From the NCBI RefSeq assembly GCF_002160755.1, contig NZ_NFLE01000008.1, positions 1 through 64,000 on the forward strand: a DNA stretch of 64,000 nt, written 5' to 3'. The position numbers were made by a program, and so were the translations under genes. The notes beneath the pieces were generated by a model. It was not told the origin of the DNA. It made no database searches and saw only the letters and a program-made list of their open reading frames with translations. This stretch comes from Lachnoclostridium sp. An14. GTDB lineage: Bacteria; Bacillota; Clostridia; Lachnospirales; Lachnospiraceae. Shown in pieces: positions 35,261 to 43,904 of the stretch (positions are counted from its first letter, which is position 1; every line of letters begins with the position of its first letter).

Positions 35261-36418
35261 ATGGATAAGACAATGTATGACAACCAACTGCGAAGGCAGT
35301 GTCTGAATCTGCCGGTGATGTGTGAGGAGCAGCTGAAAGGGATACAGGAGGGACTAAAGGCAGTGCCGGGCGAGGTCTTAAAGAAGATCAGGAGAGTGAT
35401 CCTCACTGGCTGCGGGGATTCTTATTTCGCGGGAATCGCGGCAGTGCCTGCCTTTCAGACTTGCGCGGGGGCCTTTGCGTCTTCTTTCAAAGCGGTGAGA
35501 TGTATAGATGCCGCCCGGTATCTGGAGTATGAAGAAGGACAGGAGGAGTCCACTCTTGTAGTGGGAATCAGCGCGTCCGGCAGTCCGGTGCGGGTGATGG
35601 AGGCTTTAAGAAGGGCCAATGAGAGGGGATGCTGCACCCTGGCAGTGACCAACGTCCCGGATTCCAGAGCGGCCAGGGAAGCAAAATATGCCCTGATCGT
35701 CCATACGCCGCCCTTTCCGGAGCCGGGTCCTGGACTGCGGAATTATTTTGCCTCCCTATCAGCCCTGTTTTTGCTGGCAGCCAGGATGGGCACGGAAAAA
35801 GGAACCTGCGGCGCCGGCAGCGAGGAGGCCCTGTGCAAAGCGATCCTGGATTACACCGGCGCTTATGGGAAGGCCTTTGACGGGATGGACAGCCTGATGT
35901 TTGAGCTGGGGGAACGGTGGAAGGATCACATTGGCCACGAGGTGATCGGCGACGGTCCCTTATACGCCACGGCGGCTTTCATCGGAGCCAAGTTCGTGGA
36001 GGCGGCGGGAAAGATGACGAACGCGGTGGATTCTGAAAACTGGTGCCATGTGAACTATTTCCGGCACAGTCCGGAACAGTCGGGCCTCATCCTGGTAGCC
36101 AACGATGGGGACCACAACCACTCCAGAGTGGCAGAGACCATGGGACAGGCGGTGAAAATAGGAAGAAACTGTCTCTTGATTACGGATACAAACGGGAAAG
36201 ACTACGGCGTTCCGGAGGGGGTCACGGTATGTACCGTACCGAAAGCGCCGGAGGGATATGAGTTTCTGGCGCCTTTGCTCAACTACATACCGGGCACGCT
36301 GTTGGCAGCCTATGTGGCAGCTTTGCGGGGCGAGCCCTATTTCAGAGGAGAGCATTCTCTGCAGAAACAGTCGGAAGTGGGTTCCACCATCGGCAGCAGC
36401 AAGGTGATAATTGTATAG
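35261..36418 (+). CDS. SIS-domain sugar isomerase/deglycase paralogue 2
   Basis: 385 aa from ATG 35261 with GGAG upstream; the frame from 35228 has no ribosome site. VILTGCGDSYFAGIAAVPAF, VVGISASGSPVRVMEALRRA, AVTNVPDSRAAREAKYALIV and KFVEAAG ... SENWCHVNYF. Glu247 and His263 keep the 16-residue spacing. The closest paralogue within the window is number 1 by the shared SENWCHV motif. Followed 12 bases later by the single-domain YjbQ gene. Confidence 0.85.
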   Translation: MDKTMYDNQLRRQCLNLPVMCEEQLKGIQEGLKAVPGEVLKKIRRVILTGCGDSYFAGIAAVPAFQTCAGAFASSFKAVRCIDAARYLEYEEGQEESTLVVGISASGSPVRVMEALRRANERGCCTLAVTNVPDSRAAREAKYALIVHTPPFPEPGPGLRNYFASLSALFLLAARMGTEKGTCGAGSEEALCKAILDYTGAYGKAFDGMDSLMFELGERWKDHIGHEVIGDGPLYATAAFIGAKFVEAAGKMTNAVDSENWCHVNYFRHSPEQSGLILVANDGDHNHSRVAETMGQAVKIGRNCLLITDTNGKDYGVPEGVTVCTVPKAPEGYEFLAPLLNYIPGTLLAAYVAALRGEPYFRGEHSLQKQSEVGSTIGSSKVIIV

Positions 36419-36430
36419 GGGAGAAGACGG

Positions 36431-36823
36431 ATGTTTGTACAGAAGACAGTTATTTATCAGGAAGGGAACGGGTTCGACATTACGGGAGAAATCGTGAGGG
36501 CGGTGAAGGAAAGCGGTATAAAAGAAGGACTTTGCTGCGTCACCGCGCTCAGCGAACATACGGGTATCGTATGCGTTCCGGAAAAAAGACAGGAAATCCT
36601 TGCGGATATATGGGAGGATCTGGAACGAATTCTTCCTCCGAGGACGAACTATAAAGACAGCAGTGACCCGGCGCGCTGTGCGGGGAGAAGCAAAGCGGCT
36701 CTCACGGAATCCTCCAAAGATTTCATCATCCACGAGGGGGAGGTCCGGACCTGGGGAAATGTATATCTGCTGCATTTCTCCCAGGAGGAGGAAGGCCGTT
36801 ACGCTATAACGTGCTGCGGGTAG
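36431..36823 (+). CDS. YjbQ (UPF0047) family protein, single domain
   Basis: 130 aa, ATG 36431 with GGGAGAAG upstream. DITGEIVRAVKESGIKEGLC, SEHTGIVCVPEK, PPRTNYKDSSDP and AALTESSKDFIIHEGEVRTW align with the UPF0047 pattern, in particular to the second half of the 34380 gene. It keeps one conserved His (SEHTG) but has RSK where a His is usual. It is the last of the first gene block before the transporter genes. Confidence 0.75.
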   Translation: MFVQKTVIYQEGNGFDITGEIVRAVKESGIKEGLCCVTALSEHTGIVCVPEKRQEILADIWEDLERILPPRTNYKDSSDPARCAGRSKAALTESSKDFIIHEGEVRTWGNVYLLHFSQEEEGRYAITCCG

Positions 36824-36837
36824 TCAGGAAGTGAAAC

Positions 36838-37824
36838 ATGGAAACCTATTTTTCTCTTGAAATGTCTATGTTCCTTACATTGCTGGCGGCAGCGATGTGG
36901 GGCAGCTGGATGCAGATTCAGAAACACCTTCACGGCTATCCCATCGCGGGCGTGATCTTCTGGCTCTACACATTTTCTTTTATTCTCATTTGGACCATTA
37001 CCCTCATCGTCTCCCCGTTTTTGCTGGAAAGGAGCATTCTGGAAATCTCCCTGGAAAACACAGATACCGTTCTCACCATCCTGGCGGGAGGCGGCCTCAT
37101 GTCTCTGGGGCTTTACAGCTCTCTGGTAGTGGTGGGAAAAGTGGGACTGCTGCTTTCCACCACCATCAGCGGAGGCATCGGCATTGTGCTGGGGGTAGTT
37201 ACTTCCGTAGCGGAGGAGGGACTTCCCGAAGATCCCGTGGCCCTGGCGCTGATCGCGGCGGCTACGGTTATATTTATCGCGGCAGGGTTTGTATGTGCTC
37301 TGGCCTCCAGTTCCAGAGACCGGGATCACAAGGTGAAAACGGGCTCCAGGACAATGTCGGCTACGGTCGTTTTGCTGATGCTGTTTACCGCCGTCCTTCA
37401 AAATGGCTGGTCCATGGGGACAGCGGCGGGAACGGCCAGAAATTTCGCTCCCGTTCTCACCTGCGCCTATATGGCTACGGGCTCCTTTCTCAGCGTGGCG
37501 GTGGTGACGGGAATCCGCTTTACGCGAAGGAGGGAGTGGAAACTGGTCTTTGCGGTGGGGGAACGCAAGGCGCCAATCTGGATGTCAGCCGCGGCTGCTC
37601 TCTGCCATTACGGCGGCAATCTGATGTCCATCTACTCCATGCCGGCTCTCAGTGCCACCGTCTCTTTCCTCCTGGGAAAGTCGGCCAATGTGTGGACCAT
37701 CTTCTGGGGGATGTACTACCGGGAGTTTTCCGGTATCAGCCGCGGGACAAAAGTGCTGTTGTGGTCCGGCATCAGCCTGTATTTTGCGGGCATTGTGCTC
37801 CTTGGCATTTATTATCTGTTTTGA
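36838..37824 (+). CDS. DMT-superfamily carrier (RhaT/ureide-permease-like)
   Basis: 328 aa, ATG 36838 with CAGGAAG upstream. About ten hydrophobic helices, starting FLTLLAAAMWGSWMQIQKHL and YPIAGVIFWLYTFSFILIW. The MWGSW opening and ten-helix layout fit the drug/metabolite transporter superfamily, closest to sugar-type members such as L-rhamnose and GRP/ureide permeases. A role in importing the substrate of the locus, or a part of it, fits its position. Substrate unknown. Confidence 0.7.
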   Translation: METYFSLEMSMFLTLLAAAMWGSWMQIQKHLHGYPIAGVIFWLYTFSFILIWTITLIVSPFLLERSILEISLENTDTVLTILAGGGLMSLGLYSSLVVVGKVGLLLSTTISGGIGIVLGVVTSVAEEGLPEDPVALALIAAATVIFIAAGFVCALASSSRDRDHKVKTGSRTMSATVVLLMLFTAVLQNGWSMGTAAGTARNFAPVLTCAYMATGSFLSVAVVTGIRFTRRREWKLVFAVGERKAPIWMSAAAALCHYGGNLMSIYSMPALSATVSFLLGKSANVWTIFWGMYYREFSGISRGTKVLLWSGISLYFAGIVLLGIYYLF

Positions 37825-37852
37825 TTTTTGAGGAAAGAGGGGAGTTTTGGGT

Positions 37853-39124
37853 ATGGACAGAAAAGACGGCAGGCTGCATTACGCGTGGAAAATCATGCTT
37901 GCCTGTATGTGTGTAAAAATGGGCTCGGCAGGAGCTTTGACTGTGGCCATGGGAAATTTTGTAACGCCCATTGTGGAGGATTTAAACTGTGAGGTGAGCA
38001 GCCTTACGATGTTTGTGAGCATCCAGGCGATTTCCATGGCGCTTATGTATACCATCGCGTCGAAGATTCTGATGAGCCGGAAAATCGGCCGGGTCATGGG
38101 AATCGCGTCTGTGGCGGAGGTGAGCGGATTGGCGCTTATGGCTACGTATCACTCGCCTTATATGTTTTATCTGTCAGGCCTGATTACGGGAGTGGCCCAG
38201 GCGTTTACCGGCTATGTGGCGATCCCCACAGTGATCAATCTGTGGTTTAAGAAAAAGGCTGGAACCGTTTTGGGGATGGTGATTGCCGTAGGCAGCGCCG
38301 CAGGCATTTTCTACAATATGCTGTCGGCAAAGCTGATTGTGGCATTCGGCTGGAGAGCGGCGTACCTGATCCTGGCCCTGATTGCGGCTGCAGTCACCGT
38401 ACCGGCTGTCTTTCTGATCATCAAAACGCCGAAGGAGCTGGGGCTTTCCCCTTATGGAGAGGAACCAGCGCTTTCTGAAACGGAAAAACGGGAGCCGGAA
38501 AGCCGGGGAGAGAGCGGAGCTGGGCTTACGCTGAAACAGGCCTTTCACTCTGGTTTCTTCTATCTGGCGTGGACGGCCTGTATCCTGATCAGCTATGCCA
38601 GCGGAGTTTCCGGCTATACGGCGACCTACACGACCATGGAGTTGAAACAGAGCATCGTGTTTGGCTCCTTCGCCGGCATATGCGTCAATATCGGCACGAT
38701 CATAAGCAGCCTTGTCCTTGGCCGTTTAAATGATAAGCTGGGTGTGCGAGCCGGACTGCTGTGGGGAGCCGGAACGGCTTTTGTGGGATATTCCATTATG
38801 TTAATCAGCAGGACCACTCCGGCGCTGGTCCTTCCCGGAGGCTTTATCGTCGGGCTGGGAGCCAGTATGTATGCCGTGCAGTGCCCGCTGTTAGCCAAGA
38901 AGATCGTAGGAGATGGGCACTATTCTCAGATCTGGTCATGGATGATGATGGCAAACAGTCTGATCGGCGGCGGCCTGTATTCTTCCATCGGAATGTTTTA
39001 TGACAAATTTGGAAGCTACCAATGGCCGTTTATGATGGCAATCGCCCTCTACGCGGGGGCCATGCTCTTAGGGATGGCTGCTCTCTCCGCGTCTGAACGA
39101 AATAAAAAGAGAAAGTCTGGTTGA
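37853..39124 (+). CDS. MFS transporter, OFA-type, copy 1
   Basis: 423 aa from ATG 37853, with GAGGGGAG upstream. Starts RKDGRLHYAWKIMLACMC and has twelve hydrophobic segments; the OFA/MCT-like features are PIVEDLNCEVSSLTMFVSIQ, SGLITGVAQAFTGYVAIPTV, NLWFKKKAGTVLGMVIAVGS and LGRLNDKLGVRAG. OFA members are exchangers of small carboxylates, but their range is wider in clostridia. Its stop overlaps the next MFS frame, giving a coupled pair. Confidence 0.8.
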   Translation: MDRKDGRLHYAWKIMLACMCVKMGSAGALTVAMGNFVTPIVEDLNCEVSSLTMFVSIQAISMALMYTIASKILMSRKIGRVMGIASVAEVSGLALMATYHSPYMFYLSGLITGVAQAFTGYVAIPTVINLWFKKKAGTVLGMVIAVGSAAGIFYNMLSAKLIVAFGWRAAYLILALIAAAVTVPAVFLIIKTPKELGLSPYGEEPALSETEKREPESRGESGAGLTLKQAFHSGFFYLAWTACILISYASGVSGYTATYTTMELKQSIVFGSFAGICVNIGTIISSLVLGRLNDKLGVRAGLLWGAGTAFVGYSIMLISRTTPALVLPGGFIVGLGASMYAVQCPLLAKKIVGDGHYSQIWSWMMMANSLIGGGLYSSIGMFYDKFGSYQWPFMMAIALYAGAMLLGMAALSASERNKKRKSG

Positions 39125-39126
39125 TT

Positions 39127-40395
39127 ATGGGAACAAAAACGGAAAAAAGGCACTATGGGTGGACGATTGTCGTCTGCTGTGTGCTCATTTATTTTACAAC
39201 AAGTGTGGTCACCGTAAGCCTGGGGAATTTTGTCTCGCCGGTGGTCCATGATTTTGGCATTCAGGTCCGGCAGCTGACCCTCACAAACAGTATTGAATGC
39301 GCGGTAATGGCGGTGCTCTATCCTGTGGCGGGGAAGGTACTGAATACGAAAAAGCTCAGCATTGTGGTGCCGTCGGCCTTGTTTTTGATGCTCCTTGGGA
39401 TGTTTCTCATGGGCTCCTACCATTCCGTTTACGGGTTTTACCTGTCGGGAGTGATGATCGGGATCGGCTCTGCTTTTACGCAGTTTCTGGCCATGCCATT
39501 GATCATCAATATGTGGTTTAAGAAAAAAACGGGCACAGCCCTTGGGATCTGCGTCTCCTGCGGCAATGCCTTCGGCATTATTTTCAATCTGATCAGCGCC
39601 CAGCTGATTGTGAAAATCGGATGGAGAGCCGCGTACCATATCCTTCCCATGATTCCTCTGGTGCTCGCCCTTCCATACGTGATGACACATCTGAAAAGTC
39701 CAGAGGAAGTGGGATGCAGGCCCTATGGGGCTGAGGAAACGGAGCAGGAGGCCCTGACGGTTTCCGGCTCGGAAAATGCGTGGGGAGTGACGGGAAAGCA
39801 GGCGTTTCATCTGCCGATGCTGTACCTTGCGTGGCTGGTGTGCCTCTGCTACAGCGTAGGCAGCAGCGTCCCCAATTATATCGCCACCTTTGCCACCATG
39901 GAGCTGGGAACCAGCGTAGAGCTGGGCTCCATTGCCGCCAGCATATACAGCGTCGGCTCTGTCTGCTGCGGATTTCTATTGGGAAAGATCAATGACCGGT
40001 ACGGCGTAAAAGCCGGCATGACCTGGGGAATGGTGTTTATGATTCTTGGCATGGGCGGATTGACCGCGTCCATAGGAAACAGTGCCCTGCTGATACCAGC
40101 CTGTTTCCTCACCGGATTTGGCGGCTTGAATATGTACAGCGTGCAGGCGCCTCTGGTAGCCAGAACGGTGGTGGGGGACCGGCATTACTCGGACATCTGG
40201 GCGGTGCTCATGATCGGAAACAGCATGATCGCGGCTCTGGTATACTCGCCGATCGGAGGAATTTTTGACGCTACAGGCTCGTTCGCGGGGGCTTTCGCTC
40301 TGGGAATGGCCATGTACACGGCGGCTTTGATCTTTGGGGTGATTGCTTTGAACATGAGCAGGAAATACAGGAAAACCCATGAAACTGCCTGCTAA
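39127..40395 (+). CDS. MFS transporter, OFA-type, copy 2
   Basis: 422 aa from ATG 39127; a TTG at 39121 in frame is an alternative. KTEKRHYGWTIVVCCVLIYF, NMWFKKKTGTALGICVSCGN, FHLPMLYLAWLVCLCYSVGS and GKINDRYGVKAGMTWG line up with copy 1 in the same order, so the two are paralogues from a tandem duplication that have diverged. The stop lies inside the next gene's upstream frame. Confidence 0.8.
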   Translation: MGTKTEKRHYGWTIVVCCVLIYFTTSVVTVSLGNFVSPVVHDFGIQVRQLTLTNSIECAVMAVLYPVAGKVLNTKKLSIVVPSALFLMLLGMFLMGSYHSVYGFYLSGVMIGIGSAFTQFLAMPLIINMWFKKKTGTALGICVSCGNAFGIIFNLISAQLIVKIGWRAAYHILPMIPLVLALPYVMTHLKSPEEVGCRPYGAEETEQEALTVSGSENAWGVTGKQAFHLPMLYLAWLVCLCYSVGSSVPNYIATFATMELGTSVELGSIAASIYSVGSVCCGFLLGKINDRYGVKAGMTWGMVFMILGMGGLTASIGNSALLIPACFLTGFGGLNMYSVQAPLVARTVVGDRHYSDIWAVLMIGNSMIAALVYSPIGGIFDATGSFAGAFALGMAMYTAALIFGVIALNMSRKYRKTHETAC

Positions 40396-40426
40396 AAGAA
40401 TAAACTTAAGTTGGAGGGGAAGCGGA

Positions 40427-41629
40427 TTGAAAAAAGAGGATTACAGGAATTCTGTTCTGCATCAGGTGCGGGATCTGAAAGAGCTGGCACGAATCCAAAA
40501 GGAGAAGTGCTTTCACCTGGAGAAACTTACGGAGGTAATGGGAAGGGAAACGGCCGCGGGGATCAAACGGGTCATTTTTACCGGCTGCGGAGACTCCTAT
40601 TCTGCCGCCGGGGCCATGCTGCCGGGATTTAAACGGTTAAGCGGCTTAAAGCGCTGCAACGCGCCGGACATCATGGATTTTTGCTGCTACTACACCAGGG
40701 ACAAGATTTTGAAGGGGCTGAAGGCGGAGGAAGTGTTGGTGGTTGCCATCAGTTTCAGCGGCTCTGCCCAGAGGCTGGAGGAGGCCTTAAACAAAGCCAA
40801 CGACCTTGGAGTTCAAAGCTTGCTTATCACGAGAAATCCGGATTCCAGGGGCGGCCGTGCCGCGAAATCAGTTTTCAATGTGGAGACTCCGGATGGCTGC
40901 AACTCACCGGGACTGCGGTCTTACTACGCAAGTATGGTGGGAATGGCGGCGTTGGGGGCTTACATAGGCTGCTGCAATGGGACGCTGGGGGAACAGGAAT
41001 TTTATGATACAGGAGAGACCATTGCCGGATATACCTTAAGGTTTCTGGAGGATCTGGACCGCATCGACGAGGAGATGTTCGCGGAGGCGGTGAAGATGAA
41101 GGACCTTAGGAAATTTGAGCTCATTGCCGACTGGAATGAGGGCAGCTCGGCTCAGTTTGTGGAGCAGAAATTCATTGAGTGCGGCGGAGTGTACTGCGAC
41201 CACACCACCTCGGAGGAATTTGCCCACATCAGTTTCTTTTTCCGGGGGCCGGAAGAGTTTGGCACCATCGTGATGGTCAATGAGGCGGATCGGAGCTTAA
41301 GCCGGATGAAGGATACGGTAAACGGCTGTCTGGCCCAGCACCGTCCCACCCTTGTGGTGACGGATCTGGAGGCGTCAGAGTTTGAGGTGCGGCAGCGGGA
41401 TTGGAGCGATGTGGACAATTTCTACGGCATCGCGGACCAGGGATTTAATTCCATGGAACAGGCGGGGAAAGCGGCGGTCTGCCACATCGCGAAAGCCCCG
41501 GAACAGTGGATGTCCCCCTTTGTAGACTTTATCCCCGGTTCTCTGCTAGCAGCGTACCATGCCGCCGTCAATGAGCACCATTTCTTTGGCGGCCGTTTTG
41601 ACTTTCGCACGGAAACCTGGAGGGGGTGA
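40427..41629 (+). CDS. SIS-domain sugar isomerase/deglycase paralogue 3
   Basis: 400 aa from TTG 40427, chosen because GGAGGGGA lies 7-14 bases upstream; the frame opens at ATG 40379 inside the MFS gene without a good site. VIFTGCGDSYSAAGAMLPGF, VVAISFSGSAQRLEEALNKA, RNPDSRGGRAAKSVF, and KFIECGG ... SEEFAHISFF. Glu251 and His267 keep the 16-residue spacing although the surrounding residues have changed (SEEFAH rather than SENWCH). Sequence changes around the active site suggest another substrate. Confidence 0.83.
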   Translation: MKKEDYRNSVLHQVRDLKELARIQKEKCFHLEKLTEVMGRETAAGIKRVIFTGCGDSYSAAGAMLPGFKRLSGLKRCNAPDIMDFCCYYTRDKILKGLKAEEVLVVAISFSGSAQRLEEALNKANDLGVQSLLITRNPDSRGGRAAKSVFNVETPDGCNSPGLRSYYASMVGMAALGAYIGCCNGTLGEQEFYDTGETIAGYTLRFLEDLDRIDEEMFAEAVKMKDLRKFELIADWNEGSSAQFVEQKFIECGGVYCDHTTSEEFAHISFFFRGPEEFGTIVMVNEADRSLSRMKDTVNGCLAQHRPTLVVTDLEASEFEVRQRDWSDVDNFYGIADQGFNSMEQAGKAAVCHIAKAPEQWMSPFVDFIPGSLLAAYHAAVNEHHFFGGRFDFRTETWRG

Positions 41630-41637
41630 GGAAAATC

Positions 41638-42822
41638 ATGTATAGAAGACTGAATGATGAGAAATATTACAGAAAATTTTACTTTCAGGACAGTTTTTAT
41701 GCCCAGTGCATGGACGTGGATCCTTTGAGTCTGGTTCAGACAGAGCGGGCAGCGGCAGCTGTGAGAGCGGTTTTGGAAAATCCGGTCTTTCAAGGGGTAA
41801 AGCACATTATTGCAAGCGGCTGCGGCGACTCCAATCTGGTGGCGTTTGCGGTAAAAGGGGCCTTTGAGCATTATCTGCCCCAGGTGGAATATGAGGCGGT
41901 GGAGGCTATTGAGTTAAGCCGTCACTACGATTATGAGGAAAACCATGAGGATACGGTGGCCTTTTTTATCAGCTATTCCGGAAAAATCTACCGGACGATA
42001 GAGGCCATGGAACAGTGCAGGCGGCACGGGATCACTACGGTGGCGGTGACGGATAACCCGGAGTCCCCCACGGCGAAAGCGGCGGACATCCTCTGCTATA
42101 CCAATATCCCAAAAGGAGACAATAACGCTGGCCTTCGCACGTATTTTGCCAATGTTCTCACCATGATCACCATGGCAGCCGCCATTGGAGAGCTGCAGGG
42201 AGGAGAGGGGAATGTTTCCCGGCTGGGAGACCAGGTAAGGCAGTACCATGACCAGTTCTTTTCCCGGCTTTCAGAGATCGACAACCGCTGTTTTGCTGCC
42301 GCCATCCGCTGGATGGATAAAAAATACCTGGAAATCGTGGGAGATGGTCCCCTGTTTTGGGTGGGAAAATTCATCCAGGCCAAGGTGGTGGAGCTTTCCG
42401 GAGATGCCTGCGCGGTCATTGACAGTGAAAACTTTAAGCACGTCAATCAGATGATGGAACCGGGAGAGGAGATCGGTGAGTTGGTGTATCTCAATACCAA
42501 TGACAGAAACCTGCCCCATATGGTTGACACTGTTAATGGAATGGCGGCAAAAAACAGGGATGTGCTCCTGTTTTGTGACCGGCGCCCGGAGGAGATCGGA
42601 ATCACTGCCGGCGTGCAGTACTGCCCCATGCCGGTACCGGAAAAGGAATATAATTTCCTGGCCCCCCTCTATGCCTTCCTTCCTGGAGCCATATTCGCGG
42701 GATTCCGGCACACCACCATAGGGGAACCTATGTTCCGGGGCGGGATGGATCCCACCATTTTCATCCCTACCTATTACTCCCCTGTGGATGTGGTGGATAT
42801 GGAATCTGTGGGACGGGAATAA
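41638..42822 (+). CDS. SIS-domain sugar isomerase/deglycase paralogue 4
   Basis: 394 aa from ATG 41638 with GAGGAA just upstream; in-frame GTG 41626 is an alternative. IIASGCGDSNLVAFAVKGAF, AFFISYSGKIYRTIEAMEQC, AVTDNPESPTAKAADILCY, KVVELSG ... SENFKHVNQM. Glu252 and His268 keep the 16-residue spacing. The Asn of GCGDSN and the altered ISYSG loop distinguish it from the other three. Last gene of the locus; a strong terminator follows 14 bases after the stop. Confidence 0.83.
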   Translation: MYRRLNDEKYYRKFYFQDSFYAQCMDVDPLSLVQTERAAAAVRAVLENPVFQGVKHIIASGCGDSNLVAFAVKGAFEHYLPQVEYEAVEAIELSRHYDYEENHEDTVAFFISYSGKIYRTIEAMEQCRRHGITTVAVTDNPESPTAKAADILCYTNIPKGDNNAGLRTYFANVLTMITMAAAIGELQGGEGNVSRLGDQVRQYHDQFFSRLSEIDNRCFAAAIRWMDKKYLEIVGDGPLFWVGKFIQAKVVELSGDACAVIDSENFKHVNQMMEPGEEIGELVYLNTNDRNLPHMVDTVNGMAAKNRDVLLFCDRRPEEIGITAGVQYCPMPVPEKEYNFLAPLYAFLPGAIFAGFRHTTIGEPMFRGGMDPTIFIPTYYSPVDVVDMESVGRE

Positions 42823-42836
42823 ATGTTATATTTCCT

Positions 42837-42881
42837 AAAGGAAACGGCCAGGCTGCTCTTTGCGCCTGGCCGTTTCCTTTT
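42837..42881 (+). terminator. Rho-independent terminator of the SIS/transport locus
   Basis: 16-bp perfect stem AAAGGAAACGGCCAGG (42837-42852) / CCTGGCCGTTTCCTTT (42865-42880) followed by T. Marks the 3' end of the locus. Confidence 0.9.
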
Positions 42882-43032
42882 GCCATGTTCTGTTTGCATA
42901 TCTGTTTCCTGTCGGTCTTCCCGGTTTCCCCGCTGTTTTGGGGCTGTTTCCGGGGAAACATCTGTGGTATAATTGATCCAGAGAGCTGCCCGCCCCGGCA
43001 GGCGGCCCCGGGAGAAAAGGAGGACGAAAACC

Positions 43033-43377
43033 ATGCCGTTTATCAACACAAAAATCACCAAAACCCTGGATCGGGAGGAAAAGGACCAGCTTACCGCCGC
43101 CATCAACCAAATCACCTCAGAGTGTCTGGGAAAAGGGGAAAACTGGATTATGTCCGGCTGGGAGGACGGCTGCGACCTGTATTTTAAAGGAAAACAGGAC
43201 GGAGCCATCGTCTATGTGGAGGTAAAGCTGTTCGGAACTCCCAGGCCGGAGGCCTGCGAGCGGATGACGAAACAAGTGTGTGATCTGTTTAAAGAGAAAC
43301 TGGATATTCCAGCAGACCGGGTGTATGTGAGCTATTTTGCTACGGATCGCTGGGGGTGGAATGGAGGAAATTTTTAA
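43033..43377 (+). CDS. MIF-like tautomerase
   Basis: 114 aa from ATG 43033 (AGGAGGACG upstream), the same length as macrophage migration inhibitory factor. After the initiator Met comes Pro, the catalytic residue of the tautomerase superfamily (MPFINTKITKTL). The rest, VYVEVKLFGTPRPEACERM and VYVSYFATDRWGWNGGNF, matches the second beta-alpha-beta half and C-terminus of MIF. It may tautomerise phenylpyruvate or a similar keto-enol substrate; the physiological role in bacteria is unsettled. A TATAAT at 42968-42973 is a plausible -10. Stands alone between two terminators. Confidence 0.85.
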   Translation: MPFINTKITKTLDREEKDQLTAAINQITSECLGKGENWIMSGWEDGCDLYFKGKQDGAIVYVEVKLFGTPRPEACERMTKQVCDLFKEKLDIPADRVYVSYFATDRWGWNGGNF

Positions 43378-43450
43378 AATTTTTAGAGATTTGCCCTGAA
43401 GATTGCAGCGCTGTTTCGTGATGGAAGTTTTAAGGAAAATCAGAACATGG

Positions 43451-43497
43451 AAAAGCCTTTGTTTCCTATTTTTGGATATAGGGAAACAGAGGCTTTT
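43451..43497 (+). terminator. Rho-independent terminator of the MIF-like gene
   Basis: AAAAGCCTTTGTTTCCTA (43451-43468) pairs with TAGGGAAACAGAGGCTTTT (43479-43497) with two mismatches and ends in TTTTT. Confidence 0.8.
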
Positions 43498-43617
43498 TCG
43501 TTACAATATAGCTGGCGCGGGAGAGATCGGAGCGGTGGCGGTATTTTATAAAGAGGGGATGGAGCTTTGATAGAGAAGGAAAACCGCCGTACAGATTTTC
43601 CCATACGACAGCAGCTT

Positions 43618-43896
43618 TCATTTGCCGAATAAATCGCTGTGTGTTCCGGTGCGGGTCAGCGTCAGCACCAACACATTATCCTCAATACGGTAGATGAGCA
43701 GCCAGTCCGGGAGAATGTGACATTCCCGATGGCCTGCCCAATCGCCGGATAGATCGTGATCGCGGTTTTTCTCCGGCAGAGGTTTGCCCATTGCAAGCAG
43801 CGCCACCACCTGTTCCAGCAATTCGATTTTCAGGCCACGCTTGATTGCCCGCTTGTAGTCCTTTTTGAAACCTGTTGTGTACTTAACAGTGTACAT
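43618..43896 (-). CDS. YafQ-type mRNA interferase toxin
   Basis: 92 aa from the ATG at 43896, matching YafQ length; an ATG at 43908 overlaps the antitoxin stop (ATGA), but GAGGG of that region serves as ribosome site for 43896. YKRAIKRGLKIELLEQVVAL, then the YafQ active-site signature NRDHDLSGDWAGHRECHILP followed by DWLLIYRI and a late TGTHSDLFGK (catalytic His). Cuts mRNA on the ribosome when free of antitoxin. Encoded directly after its antitoxin. Confidence 0.92.
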   Translation of the reverse strand: MYTVKYTTGFKKDYKRAIKRGLKIELLEQVVALLAMGKPLPEKNRDHDLSGDWAGHRECHILPDWLLIYRIEDNVLVLTLTRTGTHSDLFGK

Positions 43897-43904
43897 TGTT
43901 TCCC

